From an uncultured Clostridia bacterium (GTDB lineage Bacteria; Bacillota; Clostridia; Christensenellales; Borkfalkiaceae), in contig CANPBT010000002.1 in NCBI GenBank assembly GCA_947572415.1, positions 1 to 64,000 of the forward strand: 64,000 nt of DNA, read 5' to 3'. Made by a program: the position numbers and the translations under genes. Within the stretch, counting starts at the first letter, position 1. Each line of letters opens with the position of its first letter. This document shows, piece by piece, positions 1-7,634 of the stretch. The notes below the pieces were generated by a model. The model saw nothing but the letters and a program-made list of their open reading frames with translations, had not been told where the DNA came from and made no database searches.

Positions 1-483
1 CGTGTCATTTTTATAAACTATTTCTTCGCCCACTTTAATACCGCAGGCAAAGAAAGAGAACGGAGAACGTCGTTCAATACTTTCTTCTTTGATTTCATTC
101 GCCGTTTCTTCATCCTGTTTTTCGCTCAATGAAGGCGTATGTCGTTTTAAATTTTTTGTTAAACCGTTAATTCTTGCAATGCCTTCAAGAAGCTTGTAGG
201 CATCTTCTGCGCTCATTGCATAAAATTCACGTACACGCTTTTTGCCTTCAAAAGTTTCTATAGCGCGAAGATTGGGATTAAGGCTATCAATTATATTATG
301 AATCTGTATATCAGAAAGCCTATCCGATACTTCATAAGTCGCGTAAACGTGAAAAGCAAACGGAACGCATTCGCTACGATTTAATTGTTTTAATCTTTTA
401 TTAATATCGTCAGCATATCCGATTTTTACGTAATCTTTAAATGACGGATTGGTTAAAATATAAATAACACCTTTTGTTTCCAT
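1..483 (-). CDS. GIY-YIG nuclease-family protein (3' end cut by window edge)
   Basis: The reading frame is open from an ATG at 483 to the window edge (161 codons visible), preceded by a good ribosome-binding site (AGAGGAAA). The N-terminus reads GVIYILTNPSFKDYVKIGYA, the usual start of the T5orf172/GIY-YIG fold, followed by a conserved-looking helix region (RLKQLNRSECVPFAFHVYAT). The last visible residues (FSFFACGIKVGEEIVY) resemble the DUF4357/RAMA-like tail often attached to such proteins. Family members are DNA-cleaving or DNA-binding proteins common on phage and mobile elements. The gene lies 24 bp downstream of the XRE regulator and is probably co-transcribed with it. It belongs to the AT-rich element that ends at the tRNA fragment near 1.2 kb. 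Catalytic activity is not established. Confidence 0.75.
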   Translation of the reverse strand, partial: METKGVIYILTNPSFKDYVKIGYADDINKRLKQLNRSECVPFAFHVYATYEVSDRLSDIQIHNIIDSLNPNLRAIETFEGKKRVREFYAMSAEDAYKLLEGIARINGLTKNLKRHTPSLSEKQDEETANEIKEESIERRSPFSFFACGIKVGEEIVYKNDT

Positions 484-507
484 AATGATTTCCTCTTACG
501 TTAATCT

Positions 508-711
508 TTAGAGTGTCAGGTTTGCCTCAAATTCTATGCCATTTTCTTCGCAGAACTTTTCAAAACGGTATAGAGTCAGCTTTTGAGGAAGAGCTTTTCC
601 GTTCTCCCAGCGGTTGATGGTAGCAAATGAAACGTCTAGCTTTCTTGCCAACATTTCCTGACTTAAATTGAGTTTTAGCCTTGTTTCAAGGCAGAATTTA
701 GAGAATTCCAT
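508..711 (-). CDS. Small XRE/Cro-C1 family helix-turn-helix regulator
   Basis: A 67-residue protein that is almost only a helix-turn-helix domain. LSQEMLARKLDVSFATINRWENG (about residues 17-39) is a textbook Cro/C1 motif with the conserved Gln, Ala and the RWENG end. It starts with ATG after AGGTG. It probably represses its own promoter (736-765) and the downstream nuclease-like gene. Such single-domain regulators are typical of integrated elements and toxin-antitoxin-like loci. No toxin partner is visible, and the GIY-YIG gene is its only neighbour in the window. Confidence 0.8.
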   Translation of the reverse strand: MEFSKFCLETRLKLNLSQEMLARKLDVSFATINRWENGKALPQKLTLYRFEKFCEENGIEFEANLTL

Positions 712-735
712 AATACACCTATCAAATTATAACAT

Positions 736-765
736 ATTATAGCATATCTTTAATTATGTTGTCAA
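736..765 (-). promoter_or_regulatory. Sigma-A promoter of the XRE/GIY-YIG operon
   Basis: On the minus strand, TTGACA (765-760) and TATAAT (741-736) are separated by 18 bp. The -10 box lies 25 bp upstream of the XRE start codon. A second TATAAT-like box lies just downstream. Confidence 0.65.
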
Positions 766-872
766 TAGTTGCCTATAATTTAACCCAATTTTGTCAAATA
801 ATAGCCGTATCGAGTTGTGAAACAAAATTGAGATTTTTGTCCCTATTTTGTTTCCTAATTGTTTCACAATTT

Positions 873-1078
873 TTGGGAGCAACGGCAAATTTGGGAGTGA
901 TACTCCCAAAAATCAGCAACAAGGCGTTGTGGAAATTGGGAGTTACTCCCAAATTGGCATTAAATGACGGAAAAAGTGGTTTGTAGTCCGTCATTCAAAA
1001 ATTGTGCGATAAAACTTCCAAAATTAAGGTAAAAAATGCCCCCAAACGACATAAAATCATTTGGGAGCAATATGGGAG
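873..1078. repeat. Cluster of TTGGGAGT repeats, two forming palindromes
   Basis: TTTGGGAGT at 890-898 pairs perfectly with ACTCCCAAA at 902-910. TTGGGAGT at 936-943 pairs with ACTCCCAA at 945-952. Single copies occur at 873-880 (TTGGGAGC) and 1061-1068 (TTGGGAGC), with GGGAGT at 1073-1078 and a CCCAAA half-site near 1041. Clustered half-sites next to an attachment site are what binding sites of an integrase, excisionase or replication protein look like. The function is inferred. Confidence 0.55.
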
Positions 1079-1110
1079 TTAAAAATTGAAAATCATCGAA
1101 ATTAGCAGAT

Positions 1111-1152
1111 ATTGTGGTGTTATTTGTTTAATAACCACTATATATTGTGGTT
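1111..1152. repeat. ATTGTGGT direct/inverted repeat beside the att site
   Basis: ATTGTGGT occurs at 1111-1118 and 1144-1151. The second copy forms an inverted repeat with AACCAC (1133-1138), the pair being AACCAC/GTGGTT with an 8-nt spacer. Its position 20-60 bp from the tRNA fragment suits recombinase arm or core sites, but this is inference. Confidence 0.4.
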
Positions 1153-1170
1153 GAAAAATTTGTTTTTAAG

Positions 1171-1217
1171 CCTCTGACTCCGTCATTCGTTGGTTCAAAT
1201 CCAGCTACCCACAGCCA
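1171..1217 (+). other. 3' fragment of a tRNA-Gln (CUG) gene: probable att site
   Basis: The sequence runs from an anticodon loop CTCTGAC through a complete T arm (GTTGG, loop TTCAAAT, CCAGC) to an acceptor strand ending in GCCA, as in tRNA-Gln(CUG). No D arm or 5' acceptor half lies upstream, so this is not a whole tRNA. The acceptor half seems to carry one extra base compared with a regular tRNA-Gln. A hairpin terminator follows directly. A tRNA 3' half beside an AT-rich block with mobile-type genes is the signature of site-specific integration. Because the terminator side is chromosomal, the element should lie to the left, with an intact tRNA-Gln at its far end. Confidence 0.65.
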
Positions 1218-1219
1218 TA

Positions 1220-1255
1220 CTCACTGCCCGTAAACGGCAGTGAGGCTATTTTCTT
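1220..1255 (+). terminator. Intrinsic terminator after the tRNA fragment
   Basis: CTCACTGCC (1220-1228) pairs perfectly with GGCAGTGAG (1236-1244) around a 7-nt loop, followed by the T-rich GCTATTTTCTTATT. It is placed as the original terminator of the tRNA gene. It also lies just beyond the stop of the convergent permease gene. Confidence 0.65.
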
Positions 1256-3593
1256 ATTCTCCGACAAGTAAGTTGCGGGGTGCTATCTTTTTGATTTTAA
1301 GCGACAGTAAGCACGCGATGCCGAACGATATAATGATAAGCCCGATTCCGGCAAGCGTAGAGAAAGCGACGGGGATGCTGAATGTACACTTAACAATACC
1401 CATAGAGCTTAAAAACAACGACATAAGCGGATTGATAACAAGACAGCTTACAATTATGCCGACAACTGTTGATAGGATAATAGCGGGCATAAACGAAAGC
1501 GCCGTCTGCAAAATGAGTTGCCCGGTTGTAAATCCTAAAGATTTAAGTATACCGTAATCGCGCTTTTTGTTATTGAGCAACGTGCGCACCAACAAATACA
1601 GCACAAACGCTATGATAATCGCCGAAAGCACCAGTATTGCAATTACGATTATAGTCATAAGAGAAACATAAACGCTGCCTACGCCTTCAATCGTAGCTAA
1701 AACGTTTATTACGCCGTTTACGCTATCCGAAAATTTTCCTTTCATTTCTTCATTGAAAGCGTCTATATCCGTACCTTCCACGAGATTGATATAATAAGTA
1801 ACGCTCTGCAACGTTCCCAATCGCTCGTAACCCTGTCTTGTCAAGAGGCAATCCCTGCCGAGATTGTTTGTAATTTGCGTAAAACCGCTTATAAGATATT
1901 TTTCGGTTTTGCCGTTCGCCGTTATTTCTATTTCATTGCCGATTGCAAAGCCTTTCTCTTTTGCGTATTTTGCGGCGATTGCAATTTCATTGTCGTATTT
2001 CGGGAATCTGCCTTTGAATACCACGCTTTGATTATTTACCTTTGAAAAATCGTCGCACAGCGTTGCCATAAGCTCCACTCCGCCGACGTGCGATACATTC
2101 AAAGAATTATACAAATATGCCTTTTCCGCGCGGCTGTCAGAATTCAACACTTCAAGAAAATCGTCCTCTATTTCCGTTTGTACGTTAATTGCACTATCCG
2201 CCGTTTCTCCGACGATTAAATTCAGAAACGGCGTCATATCGACAATTATGTTTTCAGTCATAAGTCCCGAAAACACAACCACGAGCGAGAGAACGAGCAT
2301 TGTTATACAAACCGTTATATTATGCTTAACGCCCGAGAGCGTAGTTTTGAGCGCAAGCGCAAAATTTAAAGGGGCTTTCGTTTTTTCAAGCGGAACGCGG
2401 TTTTTTTTAAAATTGTGTGTTTGCACGCCCGATCGCAACGCAACGATCGACTCTATCTTTTTTATCCTATGGGCGGAAAACCAAACGGAGAGCGCAACCG
2501 TACCTCCCAATATTATAAGCGAGATAAGCGCGGGCAACGGTAAAAAGTGAATTGCATACGGTATTCCCGTTTGCGCAATCATCATTAGATTTATCGCCGG
2601 GAAAAGCGCGTAAGATAGCGCCACGCCCACAAGAGCCGCAATAAATGTAAGCCCTAAAAATTGCAACAAGAGAGATAAGACGAGCTGTCCGGAAGTATAT
2701 CCCGCGGCTTTGAGAGCGCCTAAATTTTTAATGCTGACCTGTATATAGTTTATTATGTTCGATACGATAACGACAAGCGCAATTAAAAGTACAAAAAACG
2801 CCATAACGCTCATAATTGCCGAACAAATTCCTTGCGAAATATACCGCGATTGTGCAACGATATCGTAACAGTTGCTCGCCATTTGCGTATTAGGAAAATT
2901 CTCCGAAACGATTGCCTTTATCTTGGCTTCATAGGTAAGATTAGTTGATTTCTCGTTCAAACGCACTGAGCACAGTGTTGTTTGAAATGCGTAATTCGAT
3001 ACTTCGAGTTCGGCGTATTGATCCTGCGTAAGTATAATTTGCGTTAAAGCGCAATTATGCGATCCCATCATTACGCTGTTGAAGAAACCGCATACGGTGT
3101 ATGTTACGGGATGACTGCCGATAGTTATTTCAATCGTTTTGCCTACGGAAAAATCGTCCGACTTATACAGCATGGGCAAATATACTCCGCTCGTGAATTT
3201 GCCTTCCTCGACAATTTCGGCTTTGCCGATAGAGCGTGACAGAGCTGTTTGCTTATCCATAAATATAAACTGTCCGTTCATCATTCCGCCGTTATAGGGG
3301 AATGTGCCGACCATATACATACAGCGGTCCATACAGTATTCTTTTACTTCGGGCTCGTTTTCAAGCGTTTGCGATAAGAATTTCGGCACATTATCCGTAT
3401 CGTTCACCAAAAGCGTAACGTGTTCTGCGTTTAGCTTTATATGGTATCTGTCGAAGTTGGCTTTATAGTCCATAGACAGCATGAGCCACAAATTTAACAG
3501 CATGGACGCAAGCACAATCAGCACGACGATCGCAACCGTCTGTCCTTTGGCTTTGCGCATATTGGAGCGGGCTATAAGAAATAATTTTCTCAT
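1254..3593 (-). CDS. FtsX/MacB-type ABC transporter permease
   Basis: A 779-residue permease with the doubled architecture of large FtsX-family permeases. It has a first membrane helix near 15-37, a large extracellular domain to about 250, and three helices between about 255 and 370. A fifth helix lies near 420, then a second extracellular domain, and three more helices between about 640 and 770. Both FtsX units show the conserved coupling-helix sequence (NLGALKAAGYTSGQL and GILKSLGFTTGQL). It starts one base after the ATPase stop codon (TAA-A-ATG) and is clearly translated with it. With the ATPase it should form an exporter or mechanotransmitter complex. In the family the substrates are often antimicrobial peptides or lipids, but the substrate here is unknown. 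Confidence 0.9.
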   Translation of the reverse strand: MRKLFLIARSNMRKAKGQTVAIVVLIVLASMLLNLWLMLSMDYKANFDRYHIKLNAEHVTLLVNDTDNVPKFLSQTLENEPEVKEYCMDRCMYMVGTFPYNGGMMNGQFIFMDKQTALSRSIGKAEIVEEGKFTSGVYLPMLYKSDDFSVGKTIEITIGSHPVTYTVCGFFNSVMMGSHNCALTQIILTQDQYAELEVSNYAFQTTLCSVRLNEKSTNLTYEAKIKAIVSENFPNTQMASNCYDIVAQSRYISQGICSAIMSVMAFFVLLIALVVIVSNIINYIQVSIKNLGALKAAGYTSGQLVLSLLLQFLGLTFIAALVGVALSYALFPAINLMMIAQTGIPYAIHFLPLPALISLIILGGTVALSVWFSAHRIKKIESIVALRSGVQTHNFKKNRVPLEKTKAPLNFALALKTTLSGVKHNITVCITMLVLSLVVVFSGLMTENIIVDMTPFLNLIVGETADSAINVQTEIEDDFLEVLNSDSRAEKAYLYNSLNVSHVGGVELMATLCDDFSKVNNQSVVFKGRFPKYDNEIAIAAKYAKEKGFAIGNEIEITANGKTEKYLISGFTQITNNLGRDCLLTRQGYERLGTLQSVTYYINLVEGTDIDAFNEEMKGKFSDSVNGVINVLATIEGVGSVYVSLMTIIVIAILVLSAIIIAFVLYLLVRTLLNNKKRDYGILKSLGFTTGQLILQTALSFMPAIILSTVVGIIVSCLVINPLMSLFLSSMGIVKCTFSIPVAFSTLAGIGLIIISFGIACLLSLKIKKIAPRNLLVGE

Positions 3594-3594
3594 T

Positions 3595-4356
3595 TTACCA
3601 CCCCATGTCTTTTAGGAAAGCGGAAAGTTTTTCGTGCCGTTGCACGTCGCCGTGCGAATATCTGCCCAAATTGCATTCGCCCAAAATAACGCCGTCTTTG
3701 AGATAGAGAATACGGTTGCCCCGCCGTGCCGACTGCATATCGTGCGTAACCATAACCACGCTCTGCCCCTGCTCGTTAAATCGGGTGAGCGTATCTAAAA
3801 CGTCAAGTCCCGTTTTGGAATTGAGCGCACCCGTAGGCTCGTCGGCAAACAGTATTTCAGGGCTGTTTATAAGTGCGCGGACAATTCCCACCCGTTGCGC
3901 TTCGCCGCCCGATATTTGCGTGGGGAATTTCTTTTGCGTTTCTTCGGAAAGATCGACCGCCGCAAATAATTCCTTAGCCTTTGCGACGAGCGCCTTTTTA
4001 TCTTTATTGACAAGCAATCCTGCGGAAAGCACGTTATCCATAACGCTCATTCCGTCAATGAGATAGATTTGCTGGAAAACAAATCCGCAATGGTCGCGGC
4101 GGAATACCGCGAGCCCGTCCTGCGATAAATCGGATATTACTTTATCGCCGAACGTAATAGTACCGAGCGACGGCGTATCCATTCCCGAAAGGGCGTATAA
4201 AAGCGTGGATTTACCTGCGCCGCTTGCACCCATTATTACGGTAAAATCGCCCTGATAAAGTTTCAAATCAATGTTTTTAAGAACGTGCTGTTGCTGACCT
4301 CCGTTAGAGAAAGTCTTGCATAATTTTTCGGTTTTCAATAATATTTGCTGTTGCAT
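3595..4356 (-). CDS. ABC transporter ATP-binding protein (LolD/MacB/BceA type)
   Basis: The 253-residue ATPase has Walker A GASGAGKST near residue 43, a Q-loop at FVFQQIYLIDGMSV, signature ISGGEAQR, Walker B ILFADEP followed by TGALN, and a switch His in VMVTHD. The ADEPTGALN form is typical of the MacB/LolD/BceA group that works with FtsX-like permeases. The start follows AAAAGGAGG with 5 nt spacing. The preceding promoter has a TACAAT -10 box and four tandem TTCTTAAAT-like boxes in place of a -35, so it is probably switched on by the OmpR-type regulator encoded upstream. Confidence 0.92.
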   Translation of the reverse strand: MQQQILLKTEKLCKTFSNGGQQQHVLKNIDLKLYQGDFTVIMGASGAGKSTLLYALSGMDTPSLGTITFGDKVISDLSQDGLAVFRRDHCGFVFQQIYLIDGMSVMDNVLSAGLLVNKDKKALVAKAKELFAAVDLSEETQKKFPTQISGGEAQRVGIVRALINSPEILFADEPTGALNSKTGLDVLDTLTRFNEQGQSVVMVTHDMQSARRGNRILYLKDGVILGECNLGRYSHGDVQRHEKLSAFLKDMGW

Positions 4357-4379
4357 AAAAACCTCCTTTTAACACGCCT

Positions 4380-4436
4380 ATTGTACCGTTTCTAATTCTT
4401 AAATGTCTTTAAGTAATTCTTAAATATTTCTTAAAT
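4380..4436 (-). promoter_or_regulatory. Activator-dependent promoter with tandem response-regulator boxes
   Basis: On the plus strand TTCTTAAAT occurs at 4396-4404, 4417-4425 and 4428-4436, with a variant (TCTTTAAGT) at 4406-4414, i.e. every 10-11 bp. On the minus strand the boxes read ATTTAAGAA and end about 10 bp upstream of the -10 TACAAT (4385-4380). No good -35 is present. Direct repeats one helical turn apart are how OmpR/PhoB regulators bind DNA. Confidence 0.6.
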
Positions 4437-5696
4437 CTTGCCGCTTAAAGCAAGCGTAACCGTTACTTTTAAGCCGTGTTCGCCGTTTTCTATTTTCAGC
4501 TCTCCGCACATCTCTTTCATAAAATAGTCTGAAATGTACAGCCCCAGTCCCGCGCCTTCGACATTTGCCGAATTGCTTCCGCGCTTGAATTTTTCTTTTA
4601 TTACGGGCAATTCGTCCGGCAAAACTCCGCCGCCGTAATCTTCTATACCTATAACGATATACTTGTCGGTTTTTTGCACCGTTACGGTAATGTCAGTCTT
4701 TGCGTACTTGTACGAGTTGGCGAAAATATTATCGAACACTTGTTGCAAACGTAAACTGTCGGCATAAACCAAACATTCGGGCATATCGGGAACAGCCGCA
4801 CGGTGCAGATAATCCGCATTTTCAAGCATTGTTTTTACCTTACTGCTTTCTATGTTCGCAGGAGTAACTGTAAGCTGTTGAAGTTCTTCGAGAGTTGCCG
4901 TAAACAGATTTGTAACGAGCGTATTTATCTGGTCGGATTTGCCTATGATTTGAGCGTAATTAGCTTTATCCTTTCCGTTATTCGTTACGGCAAGCCCGAC
5001 TTCGGAAACAGCTTTGATGCTTGCTATCGGCGTTTTAATATCGTGGGAAAGCTTTGCAACCAGTTCTTTTTTGCTTGCGTTAGCCTGCGCTTCGGCAATA
5101 CGTGCTTTTTTAAGCTCGGAACGCATAATATCGAAGCTCTCGGTAAATGCGCCGAAAAGATTGCGCTTATCCATTTCGAGCGGGATATCGAGATTACCGC
5201 CTGCAATACGCTCGGCAAAGCCTTTGCATTTTTCAAACGGCCTTATTATCGTATAGTGCATATAAACGGCATACGCGATACAAATTGCGACGCTTATACC
5301 GATTGCAACCGATAACACAATAATGGCAGTTTGCTTTTGCGATTGTAAAGTTTGCGCCCCGTCATTATAAATAATAACTTTGCCGACAGCAATTTCGTCG
5401 ATTGTAACGTCAAGCATTGTATCCCTGTGTGAGATTGCCGCGTTTTCGCTTTCGGAAAGCCCCGGCTTCGTTTTGTAGAGTATGTTGCCGTTTTTATCCA
5501 ACACTACGTAGTCGAGGACGGTGCTATTACTATGTTTTTCAAAATCATTAAAATCTTCCGTTACCGATTGTACGACTTCGTTTACCGCAACGGAATCCAG
5601 CGAAAAGTCGGGCGTTTGCACGGCAAAGACGATAAGCGCGACAATTTCTGCTACGAGCACGAGAAGAAAACAGACTGAAAAGAGTTGTTTTTTCAT
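4431..5696 (-). CDS. Sensor histidine kinase (HAMP-HisKA-HATPase)
   Basis: A 421-residue membrane sensor kinase. TM1 spans about residues 5-27, with an extracellular sensing region of about 95 residues. TM2 spans about 122-148, followed by a HAMP linker beginning IRPFEKCKGFAERIAGGNLD. The H box is AKLSHDIKTPIASIK (phospho-accepting His), the N box DNIFANSYKYAK, G1 DYGGGV and G2 GAGLGLYIS. Its ATG overlaps the regulator stop codon (ATGA). The short loop differs from loopless BceS-type sensors, so the kinase may sense its signal directly. It is the partner of the OmpR-type regulator, and the adjacent ABC exporter is the probable target. Confidence 0.92.
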   Translation of the reverse strand: MKKQLFSVCFLLVLVAEIVALIVFAVQTPDFSLDSVAVNEVVQSVTEDFNDFEKHSNSTVLDYVVLDKNGNILYKTKPGLSESENAAISHRDTMLDVTIDEIAVGKVIIYNDGAQTLQSQKQTAIIVLSVAIGISVAICIAYAVYMHYTIIRPFEKCKGFAERIAGGNLDIPLEMDKRNLFGAFTESFDIMRSELKKARIAEAQANASKKELVAKLSHDIKTPIASIKAVSEVGLAVTNNGKDKANYAQIIGKSDQINTLVTNLFTATLEELQQLTVTPANIESSKVKTMLENADYLHRAAVPDMPECLVYADSLRLQQVFDNIFANSYKYAKTDITVTVQKTDKYIVIGIEDYGGGVLPDELPVIKEKFKRGSNSANVEGAGLGLYISDYFMKEMCGELKIENGEHGLKVTVTLALSGKI

Positions 5697-6373
5697 TCGT
5701 TATCTCCCGTAAATTTGTAACCGTCGCCCCAAACGGTAACAATGTATTTCGGCTCGTTGGGGTTGATTTCTATGGCTTCGCGCAATCTTCGGATATGCAC
5801 GTTCAGCGTGCCGTCGCCCGTGAATTTATCCTCCCAAACCTTTTCGAACAGTTCTTTTTTGGATATAACTTTGCCTTTGTTTTCTATAAGATAAGTAAGC
5901 AACTTAAATTCAAGCGTAGTAAGTTTTACGGCATTGCCGTTTACACTAACTTGCTTTGCTGCAAAGTTGACCGTCAGATATCCGTCCGCATATTCGCAAG
6001 TTGCAGCTTGTCCGAACCTCTTTAACACGGCTTTGACTTTTGCAAGCAACACTCCGAGAGAATATGGCTTTTGAACATAATCGTCGCCGCCGATATTGAG
6101 CGCGACGATTTTATCGTCGTCGCTTGTACGTGCGGAAATAAAAAGTATTGGAATATTCGTCGCCGTCCGCAACTCCTTGCATAAATCAAAACCGCTGCCG
6201 TCGCCCAGATTTATATCGAGCAGTATTAGCTCGGCTGTATTTTCCTTGAAAAATTTACGGCAACCGTCCACGCCGTACACGGCAACCGTGTTCACGCCGA
6301 AAAGATTAAAGTACTCCGCCGTGCTGTCCGCAAGCACTTTTTCGTCGTCGATTATAAGGCAATTATATTTCAT
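5693..6373 (-). CDS. OmpR/PhoB-family response regulator
   Basis: The 226-residue protein has a receiver domain with the acidic pair (IIDDEK) and phospho-acceptor Asp in LILLDINLGDGSGFD near residue 54, then Thr/Ser and Lys (LFISAR, VQKPY). The C-terminal winged helix is of the OmpR type (LTTLEFKLLTYLIENKGKVI and LNVHIRRLREAIE). It starts after GGAGGTG. Tandem TCTTTAAT/TTCTTAAAT boxes precede its own promoter and a larger set precedes the ABC genes, so autoregulation and control of the exporter are likely. Confidence 0.93.
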   Translation of the reverse strand: MKYNCLIIDDEKVLADSTAEYFNLFGVNTVAVYGVDGCRKFFKENTAELILLDINLGDGSGFDLCKELRTATNIPILFISARTSDDDKIVALNIGGDDYVQKPYSLGVLLAKVKAVLKRFGQAATCEYADGYLTVNFAAKQVSVNGNAVKLTTLEFKLLTYLIENKGKVISKKELFEKVWEDKFTGDGTLNVHIRRLREAIEINPNEPKYIVTVWGDGYKFTGDNE

Positions 6374-6390
6374 AGCGCACCTCCGTATTG

Positions 6391-6435
6391 ATTATACCAT
6401 TTTTCAAGATATAAGTCTTTAATAATTTCTTAAAT
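6391..6435 (-). promoter_or_regulatory. Promoter of the two-component operon with regulator boxes
   Basis: The -10 TATAAT (6396-6391) is preceded by TG-like bases, and there is no strong -35. Boxes TCTTTAAT (6416-6423) and TTCTTAAAT (6427-6435), 11 bp apart, match those in front of the ABC genes. Confidence 0.5.
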
Positions 6436-6480
6436 TTTTTGTTCGCAAATTCATTTACTCGTCCATAATTTCACCACCGG

Positions 6481-6524
6481 GCAACAAAAGACTCACGACA
6501 ATAAAGTCGTGAGTCTTTTGTTGC
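6481..6524 (-). terminator. Strong intrinsic terminator after the riboflavin transporter gene
   Basis: A perfect 19-bp stem (6481-6499 with 6506-6524) encloses a 6-nt loop AATAAA. It separates the riboflavin transporter transcript from the two-component operon. The internal CTTTTG/CAAAAG runs could let it work in both directions. Confidence 0.7.
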
Positions 6525-6565
6525 GATATTATAGAAGTTTTGCATTTACCGTTTAACTTTATTTT

Positions 6566-7336
6566 TTACATTTTTTCGAATACGAAGTACCTTAAAAGCG
6601 CGAATGTGACCAAAAGCACAAGGATTGAGACGGCTATAATTATGCTGACTATGTTCAGCGTTTTCGACATATCTTTATCCGCTTCGGTTTTGGGGGTGAT
6701 TTTCGCATTGAATTTATTGATAAGCAACGATATGCGTTTATACACGGGCAGGGTTACGGCAACCGCAACCATACATCTTAAAAGGTTAAAAGGCAAAACC
6801 GACGCCCAGAGATAAAAATTGTAGAAGGTTTCTTTCGTGCAGTTCGGGAAAAGCGGCGTCATCATATTGATGAGCGGCTCCCACTTGCCGCCGAAGAAAG
6901 CCTGAACGTAGAACGGCACGAGCACGAGCCAGTTGAAAAGCACGGCAACAATTACCTCCGCCGCGGTACCGACAGCCATTCCTATAAGCGCTCCCTTGAA
7001 GGTGCGCTTCTTCGAGTAAATAAAGCCCGCCGTGACCGCAAACGCGCAGGAAGTTATCAGGTCGGAAAGCTCGCCGACGAACATAGTAGAGGTGCCTTTT
7101 ATAATCAGCTTAATGAGGATTTCGACTACTACTATTATCGCCGCGGATACGGGGCCCAGTGTAAACGAGCCGATAAGTACGGGGATATCCGAAAATTTGA
7201 ATTCGAGAAAAGAAGGAAAAGCGAACGGAATCGAGAAATTGAGCACGTACAATACCGCCGCCAAAGTTGCAAACATTGCGATGACCGCAATGCGGGTCGA
7301 GCTGAAATAGCTCCGTTTTGCAGAAACCTGGTCCAT
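6566..7336 (-). CDS. ribU: ECF transporter S component, riboflavin-specific (RibU)
   Basis: A 256-residue membrane protein with RibU-type features: an N-terminal helix beginning RIAVIAMFATLAAVLYVL, then LEFKFSDIPVLIGSFTLGP, the loop characteristic of RibU, and about six membrane helices. An FMN riboswitch in the 5' leader strongly supports flavin uptake. It is longer than typical RibU (about 200 residues) because of a C-terminal extension with one additional predicted helix (about 228-250). No ECF ATPase or T component is encoded nearby, so it presumably shares a module encoded elsewhere. It starts after AAGGAG with 8 nt spacing. Confidence 0.9.
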   Translation of the reverse strand: MDQVSAKRSYFSSTRIAVIAMFATLAAVLYVLNFSIPFAFPSFLEFKFSDIPVLIGSFTLGPVSAAIIVVVEILIKLIIKGTSTMFVGELSDLITSCAFAVTAGFIYSKKRTFKGALIGMAVGTAAEVIVAVLFNWLVLVPFYVQAFFGGKWEPLINMMTPLFPNCTKETFYNFYLWASVLPFNLLRCMVAVAVTLPVYKRISLLINKFNAKITPKTEADKDMSKTLNIVSIIIAVSILVLLVTFALLRYFVFEKM

Positions 7337-7378
7337 AAAAAGAACTCCTTAAAATTTTATTTTTAAAGCCGTTCTTTG

Positions 7379-7405
7379 AAAAAATCGCTCCGAAAATCCG
7401 GAGCG
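7379..7405 (-). terminator. Riboswitch expression-platform terminator
   Basis: CGCTCCG (7386-7392) pairs with CGGAGCG (7399-7405), followed on the minus strand by ATTTTTT. It sits between the FMN aptamer and ribU, as expected for FMN-induced premature termination. Confidence 0.75.
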
Positions 7406-7431
7406 AAACAAAACGATTTAAACCGTTTGAA

Positions 7432-7558
7432 ATTCTTTTAACATCCGGACTGTACCGTCGGTATCGGAATTTCGCCGATTCGGGAACGGACGTATAAAAC
7501 GCGCGTTCTTCGTGGACTATAACCACCGGTGGGGAATTGCACCCCGCCCCAAAGAATA
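7432..7558 (-). ncRNA. FMN riboswitch (RFN element)
   Basis: On the minus strand the leader contains the hallmark RFN segments in order: GGGGCGGGGTGCAATTCCC, ACCGGTGGTTATAGTCCACG, a variable hairpin, CGGCGAAATTCCGATACCGA, and CAGTCCGGATG. P1 is closed by ATTCTTT (7551-7557) and AAAGAAT (7432-7438 region). It lies between a consensus promoter and a terminator upstream of ribU. FMN binding is expected to favour the terminator. Confidence 0.95.
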
Positions 7559-7576
7559 ACTTTAAATTGTAAATTA

Positions 7577-7605
7577 ATTATATAGCTTCATAATCGGGCT
7601 GTCAA
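7577..7605 (-). promoter_or_regulatory. Consensus sigma-A promoter of ribU leader
   Basis: TTGACA (7605-7600), a 17-bp spacer, and TATAAT (7582-7577) directly upstream of the FMN aptamer. Confidence 0.85.
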
Positions 7606-7634
7606 GCAAAATAAATAAAATTTTATCGAAAGAC

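Larger units (their letters stand above)
712..1253. other. AT-rich non-coding end of the integrated element
   Basis: These 540 bp contain no convincing gene. The short open frames at 756-986 (+) and 794-994 (-) overlap each other and the TTGGGAG palindromes, and lack plausible ribosome-binding sites. The stretch holds the XRE promoter, a family of TTGGGAG repeats, an ATTGTGGT inverted/direct repeat and the tRNA-Gln fragment with its terminator. Base composition is clearly more AT-rich than the chromosome to the right. Confidence 0.6.

Noticed and set aside
756-994. Two overlapping short open frames in the AT-rich island end
   Set aside because: They overlap each other on opposite strands and cover the TTGGGAG palindromes; no good RBS or protein-like composition.
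1171-1217. Functional tRNA-Gln gene
   Set aside because: The 5' half (acceptor strand, D arm, 5' anticodon stem) is missing upstream, and the acceptor strand has an extra base.
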